Shown one piece after another: positions 56,987 through 64,000 of a DNA stretch of 64,000 nucleotides; the stretch's first letter is position 1; each line of letters opens with the position of its first letter. This DNA comes from Alteromonas sp. 1_MG-2023 (GTDB taxonomy: Bacteria; Pseudomonadota; Gammaproteobacteria; Enterobacterales; Alteromonadaceae). Under the pieces are notes generated by a model. That model did no database searches, was not told the origin of the DNA, and was given only the letters and a program-made list of their open reading frames with translations. Location: positions 46,093 to 110,092 of the forward strand of contig NZ_JAUOQH010000015.1 in the NCBI RefSeq assembly GCF_030547075.1. Reading direction: 5' to 3'. The position numbers were made by a program, and so were the translations under genes.

Positions 56987-59900
56987 ATGGCCGACGTAAT
57001 TATTCTAGAAGTTAACGGTGAAGCAGTAATTGAACGTTTCGAAACAGGCGAGCAAACATCTGCGAGTGAAAATGTTCGTTTATCAGAAGGCGATAGCCTG
57101 AACATTCCCGATGGTAGTACAGTGTTGGTCAGTGTGGACGGGGTTGTCAGAGAACTACCTTCTGGACAAACCGTAACATTCCCTTTGCAACTAGATTTTA
57201 CTGACGATAACAGTGACGACCAATTTGCAGTTTTTGATGACAGCGTTGAAGACCTTAATGCCCTGCTAGACCAAACTGGTGACGGTCAACAACTTGACCA
57301 AGACTTTCTTGATGTACTCGCGGGCGATGAAGATATTTTAGAATCGTTAGAAGCAACGGCTACTGGTTTAGACGGTGGCGGCGCCGCAGGCGGTAGTAAT
57401 TTTGTTCGAGTAGACAGAGTAAACGAAAGTGTAGATCCAGTCTCTTTCGAATATGAGCAGGAAACTAACGATAACGAAACTCTCACATCTGAGCAATCTA
57501 CTGACAGTGGCGATGAAGCTTTTGATATTGAATTGTCATTGGATGCATTGCCCTTAGATAATGATGCTACACCTACACTATCTGGTACCACCGACGCGAC
57601 GGCAGGTTCAACAGTTACGTTAACCGTTACGGACAATGCCGGTAACGTTCAAACCTTAACGACCACCGTTCAAGCTGACGGTACGTTTACCATCGATGTA
57701 CCTGCTGAATTAGCAGAAGGTGATTACACCGTTGAAGCATCTGTTACCGACGCTGCTGGGAATACGGCGACTGATACTAATACAGGTGAAATTGATACCA
57801 CTGCACCTGACATTTCGTTAGATGCGCAAGGTACCGGTAACGACACTACCCCAACACTATCAGGCACCAGTGATGCCGCGCCAGGCTCTACGGTTACATT
57901 AACCGTAACGGACAGTGCAGGTAATGTTCAAACCTTAACCACTACTGTGCAAGCTGACGGTACGTTTACTATTGATGTACCTGCTGAACTAGCAGAAGGT
58001 GATTACACCGTTGAAGCATCTGTTACCGACGCTGCTGGGAATACTGCGACTGATATTAACACAGGTGAAATTGATACCACGGCACCTGACATTTCGTTAG
58101 ATGCGCAAGGTACCGGTAACGACACTACCCCAACACTATCAGGTACCAGTGATGCGACGGCAGGTTCAACAGTTACGTTAACTGTTACGGACAGTGCCGG
58201 TAATGTTCAAACCTTAACCACTACTGTACAAGCTGACGGTACGTTTACCATCGATGTACCTGCTGAACTAGCAGAAGGTGATTACACCGTTGAAGCATCT
58301 GTTACCGATGCCGCGGGCAATACTGCGACTGATACCAACACGGGTGAAATTGATACCACTGCACCTGACATTTCGTTAGATGCGCAAGGTACCGGTAACG
58401 ACACTACCCCAACACTATCAGGCACCAGTGATGCCGCGCCAGGCTCTACGGTTACGTTAACCGTTACGGACAGTGCAGGTAATGTTCAAACCTTAACGAC
58501 TACTGTGCAAGCTGACGGTACGTTTACCATCGATATACCTGCTGAACTAGCAGAAGGTGATTACACCGTTGAAGCATCTGTTACCGATGCCGCGGGCAAT
58601 ACAGCGACTGATACTAATACAGGTGAAATTGATACCACGGCACCTGATATTTTTTTAGATGCGCAAGGTACCGGTAACGACACTACCCCAACACTATCAG
58701 GTACCAGTGATGCCGCGCCAGGCTCTACAGTTACGTTAACCGTTACGGACAGTGCAGGTAATGTTCAAACCTTAACGACTACTGTGCAAGCTGACGGTAC
58801 GTTTACCATCGATGTACCTGCTGAATTAGCAGAAGGAGATTACACCGTTGAAGCATCTGTTACCGATGCCGCGGGCAATACTGCGACTGATACCAACACA
58901 GGTGAAATTGATACCACGGCACCTAACATTTCGTTAGATGCGCAAGATACCGGTAACAACACTACCCCAACTCTGTCAGGCACCAGTGATGCGACGGCAG
59001 GTTCAACAGTTACGTTAACCGTTACGGACAGTGCAGGTAATGTTCAAACCTTAACGACTACTGTGCAAGCTGACGGTACGTTTACCATCGATGTACCTGC
59101 TGAATTAGCAGAAGGTGATTACACCGTTGAAGCATCTGTTACCGATGCCGCGGGCAATACTGCGACTGATACCAACACAGGTGAAATTGATACCACGGCA
59201 CCTAACATTTCGTTAGAAGCGCAAGATGCCGGTAACGACACTACCCCAACACTATCAGGCACCAGTGATGCCGCTCCAGGCTCTACGGTTACATTAACCG
59301 TAACGGACAGTGCAGGTAATGTTCAAACCTTAACGACTACTGTGCAAGCTGACGGTACGTTTACTCTCGATATACCTGCTGAATTAGCAGAAGGTAATTA
59401 CACCGTTGAAGCATCTGTTACCGACACTGCTGGGAATACGGCGACCGATTCATTCAGTGCTGAAATCGATGTTACAGGGCCAACAATAACGCTAGACAAC
59501 CCAGGTGTTAATGGCGATCCTACCCCTACACTTTCGGGTTTAACTAATGCGTTACTAGGTACAAGTATTACTTTTACAGTGACCGACAGCGCTGGCAATA
59601 CACAGACTTTCACCACTGTGGTTGAAGCAAACGGCACATTCAGTGTGGAAATGCCGGACGAACTAGCTGAAGGTACATTTGAGGTTTCAGCGTCTATTGC
59701 TGATGAACTAGGTAATACAACTGAAACAACTACCTCGGGAGAGTACAACGCCACGAGTCCTGCCATCGTTGTTGATCAACCCGATCCCACCAATCAGACC
59801 ACGCCAACGATAACTGGCGATACCAATGCTCCCGAAGGCAGTGAAGTGGTGATTGTGGTTACTGACAGTGAGGGTAATGAACAAACGATCACGACTACCG

Positions 59901-62900
59901 TAGGCGCTGATGGTAGTTTCAGCGACGATGTTACCGATGAGTTAAGTGAGGGAGAGTTTACCGTCGATGTTACTGTAACCACACCTGACGGTAATAGCTC
60001 AACATCCACCGTGACCGGCGAGGTGAATACTACCGCCCCTGTCATTTCTCTAGATGCTATTAGTACCACTAACGATGACATTCCCGTGATTAGTGGTAAT
60101 TCGGATGCTGACGCAGGCTCTGAAGTCACTCTTGAGATTGTTCTTAGTGACGGTAGCACCCAAATAATCACTGCGATTGTGCAAGAAGATGGTAGCTTCA
60201 GCGCAGAAGTACCGGCAGCAATAGCTGACGGAGATGTTACCGTAAACGCAACCGTAACAGACAATGCTGGAAATACATCTTCTACCTCAGTCAATGCGGC
60301 TATCAATGCAAATGGCCCCAACGTCATTACCGAACCAAACACATTAACCAATGGCAGTCAGGGGGTATCGGGCAGTTCAGACACACCAAACTCAGATGTA
60401 GCTGTCGTCATCACCGACGGCGCCGGAAACAGTCAAACCGTTTCAGGCAGCACTGACGAAAATGGTAACTTCACTGTCGACTTGCCGGAAGGCATTGATG
60501 ATGGTGAATACACCGTTGATATAACCGTAACTGATAGTGACGGCAATAGTTCAACAACAACTTCTACCACGGTAATTGATACTACGCCCCCCGTTATTAC
60601 CATTGATCCTCAAGCAGACACCAATAATACATCTCCTATTATTTCGGGAAGTAGTGATTTGCCTGAAGGCAGCGAAGTCACCATCACAGTGACTGATAGC
60701 GAAGGTAATGAGCAAAACATAAATACAGTAGTGGACGAAAACGGTAACTTCACCGCTGATCTGACCGATGCATTACCCGAAGGTGAGTATACCGTTTCTG
60801 TGGGTGCTACTGACGAGGCTGGAAACACCACAACCACTACTGATACGAGCGGAAATGTAGATACTACCCAACCTTCATTAACGATTGACCCACTAAGCAC
60901 AAGCAATGACGGCACCCCATTAGTATCAGGAAGTACTGACCAAGCACCAGGATCAACGGTTACGTTAATCGTGACAGACAGTGCCGGCAATGAACAAACC
61001 ATCACGGCAACTGTTGATGAAGACGGGAATTTCAGTGTAGAGACCAGTACTGCTTTAACAGAAGGTGAGTTTTCGGTTGAAGCGTCTGTAACTGACGATG
61101 CAGGAAATACAACTACCGTAACTGAAACCGGTGGCGTGGTTGATACACAAGCCCCCACTATTACGTTAAACCCAACGGGTACGGGAAATGATACGACGCC
61201 AACTGTTTCTGGTGCTACCGATTTACCCGCTGGTAGCGAAGTCACCCTTACCGCAACTGATAGTGCTGGCAATATACAAACTTTTACAGCAGTTGTAGAC
61301 ACCGATGGAACCTTCGCAGCCGACGTACCTTCTGAATTACTTGATGGTGAGTTCACCATTGAAGCAACGGCAACCGACAGTGCTGGAAACAGTTCAACGG
61401 CAACTGAAACGGGCACAGTTGATACGAGTGCACCGTCACTAGCGTTAAACACATTAGGTAACGACAACGATACCACTCCCACCATTTCTGGTAACACAGA
61501 CTTACCTGCTGGTAGCACAGTGACTCTCACTGTGACTGATGCATTAGGCAATTCACAGACATTCACCGCAGCCGTTGATGCAAATGGAAACTTTAGCACT
61601 GATGTACCTTCTCCTCTTGCTGAAGGTGACTATGACGTAACTGCTACAGCAACAGATTCTAGTGGTAACACCGCTACCGCATCTGAAACTGGCGGCAATA
61701 TAGATATAACGTCACCGCGAGTAAATTTAGAAACCCAAGGAAGCACTAACGACGCCTCTCCGACTATTTTTGGCACAACAGATCAAGCGCCAGGTAGCAC
61801 AGTGGCGATATCGGTGACAGATAGCGAAGGCGATACACAATCATTCACCGCAACCGTTGATGAAAATGGGGCATTTTCTGCAGAGGTACCAGTCGAACTT
61901 GCTGATGGTGAATACACGGTGACTGCTACCATAAGCGATGATGCAGGCAATCAGGATACAGCCTCAACAGACGGTACAATAGATACCGCCGCCCCCACAT
62001 TAAGCCTTGACCCACTTAGCAACGATAATGACAGCACCCCGGCTATTAGTGGAACCTCAGATTTACCAGAAGGTAGTACGGTTACCTTGGTAATAACTGA
62101 TGGGTTAGGAAACCAACAAACAATAGAAGTGAGCGTGGATGAGAACGGTGGGTTTAATGCTGAAGTCCCGTCGCCACTTGCAGAAGGTGATTACAGTGTT
62201 ACAGCTACCGCTACCGACACTAGTGGCAATACAGCAAGTACTACCGAAAGTGGCGGAACCGTGGATACGACTGCGCCACAAATTACCCTTGATGAACAAG
62301 GTACTGGCAATGATGCGACGCCAACACTTTCTGGCACCAGTGATTTACCTCAAGGCAGTATAATTACATTAACAGTCACAGACAGCGCTGGCGATATACA
62401 AACAATAAACGCCCTTGTTAATGCTGATGGCAGTTTTTCTATTGATGCTCCTGAAGCCCTGGCTGAAGGGGATTATTCAGTAACGGCTACCGCTCAAGAT
62501 GAAGCAGGTAACCAGGCTAGCGCAACTGAAAATGGCAGTATAGACACCAATGCGCCTGCGCTCAGCTTAAACCCTCTCACTGAAAGCAACGATAACTCGC
62601 CTGTTATTTCGGGTGCTACAAGTTTACCCGAAGGAAGTACGGTAACTATTTCCGTTGTCGATAATGCGGGCAATACACAAACATTTACTGCTGATGTCGA
62701 CGCGCAAGGTAACTTTAGTGCTGAAGTTCCAGATTCGTTACCCGATGGGGATTACTCGGTTACCGTTAACGCAACCGACCCGCAAGGTAATACTGCTAGC
62801 GTGACCGAGACTGGCGGCGTGGTGGATACCACCCCACCCACACTTAATTTAAATAATTTAGGCAGCACAAACGATACCACACCTACGATTTCAGGCAGTA

Positions 62901-64000
62901 CAGACCTTCCAGAAGGTAGTTTAGTATCACTGCAAGTCACTGATAGTGCAGATAACGTACAAACGATTAATGTACTTGTTGATTCTGACGGCAATTTTAA
63001 TGTTGATGTGCCCACTGAGTTAGCCGACGGCGACTACACCGTTGAAGCGAGCGCAACAGATGCAAATGGCAATAGCGAAACTGCAGATACGACAGGAACC
63101 GTAGACGCAACGGCACCTGAACTTACGTTAGACCCACAAGCTCTAACAACCGATACTACTCCAACCATATCGGGTAACACTGATGTAGAAGCGGGTTCTT
63201 TAATTACTATTACCGTGGTTGATTCTGCTGGGAATTCCCAGACATTCCAAGCTAGCGTTCAAGGTGACGGGAGCTTTGAAGCTGATGTGCCAAATGTGCT
63301 AGCTGAAGGTGATTACACGGTAACTGCCACCGTGTCTGATACTAATGGAAATCAGGCTATTGAAACTGCAGCTGGCGGTAGTGTTGATTCGCAAGCGCCA
63401 ACTGTAAACCTTAACCCTCTATCAACAGACAACGATACAACCCCTACTATTTCTGGTAATACCAACTTGCCAGAAGGTGCTGTGGTAGTCATTACCGTGA
63501 CCGATAGCAATGGTGATAGCCAAACCATTAACGCTTTGGTAGATGATAGCGGTAACTTTATTACGGATGTACTAACTCCATTAGCAGAAGGTGACTACAG
63601 CGTTACCGCTACCGCCACTGATAATGCCGGCAACAGTGCAGCAGATACAGAAACCGGTGGCACCATTGATACTAGCGCACCTACTGCACCAGTGGTGAAT
63701 GCTGGCAACGGCACCGAGATCACCGGTACTGCCGAAGCCGGTGCGTTAGTTAGTATTGATATAGACGGTGACGGCACACCCGATTACACGGTGACTGCCG
63801 ATGGCGCTGGCAACTGGAGTGTGACACCTGATACCCCGTTAGCCGATGGTGTTGAGGTGACGGCCACTGCCACCGATGAAGCGGGTAATGAAAGTGCGCC
63901 AACTGCAGATACCGTCGATGCCGCAGCGCCTGTGGTAACTATTAATGATGTCACCACGAATGACACTACCCCTGAATTAACAGGCACGGTAAACGACCCA
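56987..64000 (+). CDS. Giant LapA-like surface adhesin (partial, 3' end outside window)
   Basis: The ATG at 56987 with AAAAAGGG 6 nt upstream opens a frame that is still open at 64000 (2338 codons). Residues 1-130 resemble the LapA retention module: an acidic beta-rich domain and then a glycine-rich linker with Ala133-Ala134 inside GGGAAGGSNFVRVDR, the expected LapG cut site, and NESVDPVSFEYE after it. From about residue 190 there are 22 Ig-like repeats of 91-94 residues (PTLSGTSDA, STVTLTVTDSAGN, EGDYTVEASVTDAAGN). From about 63680 a second repeat type begins (GTAEAGALVSIDIDGDGTPD). The C-terminal secretion signal lies outside the window. The short leftward frames over the repeats are shadows. 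Confidence 0.95.
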   Translation, partial: MADVIILEVNGEAVIERFETGEQTSASENVRLSEGDSLNIPDGSTVLVSVDGVVRELPSGQTVTFPLQLDFTDDNSDDQFAVFDDSVEDLNALLDQTGDGQQLDQDFLDVLAGDEDILESLEATATGLDGGGAAGGSNFVRVDRVNESVDPVSFEYEQETNDNETLTSEQSTDSGDEAFDIELSLDALPLDNDATPTLSGTTDATAGSTVTLTVTDNAGNVQTLTTTVQADGTFTIDVPAELAEGDYTVEASVTDAAGNTATDTNTGEIDTTAPDISLDAQGTGNDTTPTLSGTSDAAPGSTVTLTVTDSAGNVQTLTTTVQADGTFTIDVPAELAEGDYTVEASVTDAAGNTATDINTGEIDTTAPDISLDAQGTGNDTTPTLSGTSDATAGSTVTLTVTDSAGNVQTLTTTVQADGTFTIDVPAELAEGDYTVEASVTDAAGNTATDTNTGEIDTTAPDISLDAQGTGNDTTPTLSGTSDAAPGSTVTLTVTDSAGNVQTLTTTVQADGTFTIDIPAELAEGDYTVEASVTDAAGNTATDTNTGEIDTTAPDIFLDAQGTGNDTTPTLSGTSDAAPGSTVTLTVTDSAGNVQTLTTTVQADGTFTIDVPAELAEGDYTVEASVTDAAGNTATDTNTGEIDTTAPNISLDAQDTGNNTTPTLSGTSDATAGSTVTLTVTDSAGNVQTLTTTVQADGTFTIDVPAELAEGDYTVEASVTDAAGNTATDTNTGEIDTTAPNISLEAQDAGNDTTPTLSGTSDAAPGSTVTLTVTDSAGNVQTLTTTVQADGTFTLDIPAELAEGNYTVEASVTDTAGNTATDSFSAEIDVTGPTITLDNPGVNGDPTPTLSGLTNALLGTSITFTVTDSAGNTQTFTTVVEANGTFSVEMPDELAEGTFEVSASIADELGNTTETTTSGEYNATSPAIVVDQPDPTNQTTPTITGDTNAPEGSEVVIVVTDSEGNEQTITTTVGADGSFSDDVTDELSEGEFTVDVTVTTPDGNSSTSTVTGEVNTTAPVISLDAISTTNDDIPVISGNSDADAGSEVTLEIVLSDGSTQIITAIVQEDGSFSAEVPAAIADGDVTVNATVTDNAGNTSSTSVNAAINANGPNVITEPNTLTNGSQGVSGSSDTPNSDVAVVITDGAGNSQTVSGSTDENGNFTVDLPEGIDDGEYTVDITVTDSDGNSSTTTSTTVIDTTPPVITIDPQADTNNTSPIISGSSDLPEGSEVTITVTDSEGNEQNINTVVDENGNFTADLTDALPEGEYTVSVGATDEAGNTTTTTDTSGNVDTTQPSLTIDPLSTSNDGTPLVSGSTDQAPGSTVTLIVTDSAGNEQTITATVDEDGNFSVETSTALTEGEFSVEASVTDDAGNTTTVTETGGVVDTQAPTITLNPTGTGNDTTPTVSGATDLPAGSEVTLTATDSAGNIQTFTAVVDTDGTFAADVPSELLDGEFTIEATATDSAGNSSTATETGTVDTSAPSLALNTLGNDNDTTPTISGNTDLPAGSTVTLTVTDALGNSQTFTAAVDANGNFSTDVPSPLAEGDYDVTATATDSSGNTATASETGGNIDITSPRVNLETQGSTNDASPTIFGTTDQAPGSTVAISVTDSEGDTQSFTATVDENGAFSAEVPVELADGEYTVTATISDDAGNQDTASTDGTIDTAAPTLSLDPLSNDNDSTPAISGTSDLPEGSTVTLVITDGLGNQQTIEVSVDENGGFNAEVPSPLAEGDYSVTATATDTSGNTASTTESGGTVDTTAPQITLDEQGTGNDATPTLSGTSDLPQGSIITLTVTDSAGDIQTINALVNADGSFSIDAPEALAEGDYSVTATAQDEAGNQASATENGSIDTNAPALSLNPLTESNDNSPVISGATSLPEGSTVTISVVDNAGNTQTFTADVDAQGNFSAEVPDSLPDGDYSVTVNATDPQGNTASVTETGGVVDTTPPTLNLNNLGSTNDTTPTISGSTDLPEGSLVSLQVTDSADNVQTINVLVDSDGNFNVDVPTELADGDYTVEASATDANGNSETADTTGTVDATAPELTLDPQALTTDTTPTISGNTDVEAGSLITITVVDSAGNSQTFQASVQGDGSFEADVPNVLAEGDYTVTATVSDTNGNQAIETAAGGSVDSQAPTVNLNPLSTDNDTTPTISGNTNLPEGAVVVITVTDSNGDSQTINALVDDSGNFITDVLTPLAEGDYSVTATATDNAGNSAADTETGGTIDTSAPTAPVVNAGNGTEITGTAEAGALVSIDIDGDGTPDYTVTADGAGNWSVTPDTPLADGVEVTATATDEAGNESAPTADTVDAAAPVVTINDVTTNDTTPELTGTVNDP
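57563..59515 (+). repeat. Seven near-identical 279-bp tandem repeats
   Basis: The same landmark (GAYnnTACCCC or close) recurs at 57563, 57842, 58121, 58400, 58679, 58958 and 59237, and the next at 59516: always exactly 279 bp (93 codons). Within this block units 2-7 are almost identical at DNA level, including silent positions, pointing to recent duplication or gene conversion. This stretch is prone to assembly collapse. Confidence 0.92.
59516..63700 (+). repeat. Fifteen diverged Ig-like repeats with alternating 282/279-bp spacing
   Basis: Landmarks lie at 59516, 59795, 60074, 60353, 60626, 60908, 61190, 61469, 61751, 62030, 62312, 62591, 62873, 63152 and 63434. Spacing is 279 up to 60353, then 273 and 282, and from 60908 on it alternates 282, 279, 282, 279 to the end. 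DNA identity is low, so this part is older than the block before it. Confidence 0.88.

Noticed and set aside
57563..63700. Regular repeats considered as a CRISPR array or satellite DNA
   Set aside because: The period (about 279 bp) and the open reading frame through every unit show protein-domain repeats; there are no short repeats with unique spacers.
57286..63987. Many leftward open frames (up to about 330 codons) opposite the adhesin repeats
   Set aside because: They mirror the repeat period, have Val/Ser/Pro-rich low-complexity products and lack ribosome-binding sites; they are shadows of the adhesin reading frame.

Overview
The window looks like a chromosomal segment of a marine gammaproteobacterium of the Alteromonas type (order Alteromonadales). 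I infer this from the Vibrio/Alteromonas-style flagellar gene order (flgN-M-A / cheV-R / flgB-L / flagellins / flaG-fliD-fliS / flrA-B-C / fliE-F-G-H), the FlrABC regulators, the FlgP/FlgT proteins of sodium-type polar flagella, and the sigma-54 and sigma-28 promoters. No rRNA, tRNA, CRISPR array, insertion sequence or prophage was seen.

Layout. Positions 1-3808 (minus) hold the start of the basal-body/export operon fliE-fliF-fliG-fliH; fliH runs off the left edge. Positions 4161-8267 (minus) carry the regulators flrC, flrB and flrA. Positions 8423-9220 (minus) hold an atypical flagellin-like gene. Positions 9452-18271 (plus) form a glycosylation island: a CgeB-like glycosyltransferase, pseF, pseG, pseI, a Rossmann-LicD fusion, an ATP-grasp enzyme, a HAD hydrolase, pseB and pseC. 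A good sigma-28 promoter precedes it. Positions 18467-26622 (minus) run, in transcription order, flaG-fliD-fliS-fliT-like-maf-GT2-GT2, joining filament cap and chaperone genes to flagellin glycosyltransferases. Three typical flagellins (26726-30688) follow, each with its own terminator and sigma-28 promoter candidate. Positions 31193-42021 hold the rod/hook genes flgB to flgL, broken after flgE by a terminator and a new sigma-54 promoter before flgF. cheR and cheV (42209-43983) face flgA, flgM and flgN (44190-45784, plus). flgP and flgT (46021-47907) are divergent, each with a sigma-54 site.

Directly beside flgT is a complete Lap-type adhesin system: a LapG-like periplasmic protease and a LapD-like degenerate GGDEF/EAL receptor (plus strand), then an operon on the minus strand (a TolC-OmpA fusion, the ABC exporter, the HlyD adaptor and a LuxR-type regulator), and divergent from it a giant LapA-like adhesin that starts at 56987 and is still open at 64000 (at least 2338 codons). 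The adhesin has an N-terminal retention module with a di-alanine LapG site, then 22 Ig-like repeats of about 93 residues, then a second repeat type.

How it fits together. FlrA (with a FleQ-like c-di-GMP motif) probably drives flrBC; FlrC drives the sigma-54 hook and basal-body operons; FlgM and sigma-28 time the flagellins and the sugar operon. Pseudaminic-acid-like sugar is activated by PseF and put on flagellin by the Maf protein. On the other side of the same block, c-di-GMP sensed by LapD would restrain LapG and keep the adhesin on the surface. The window therefore encodes both halves of a swim-or-stick decision. The most unusual points are the apparently PseH-less sugar pathway with extra LicD/ATP-grasp/HAD enzymes, a Rossmann accessory module shared by three glycosylation proteins, the duplicated N-terminal half of Maf, the TolC-OmpA fusion, and a strictly alternating 282/279-bp dimer repeat in the adhesin.
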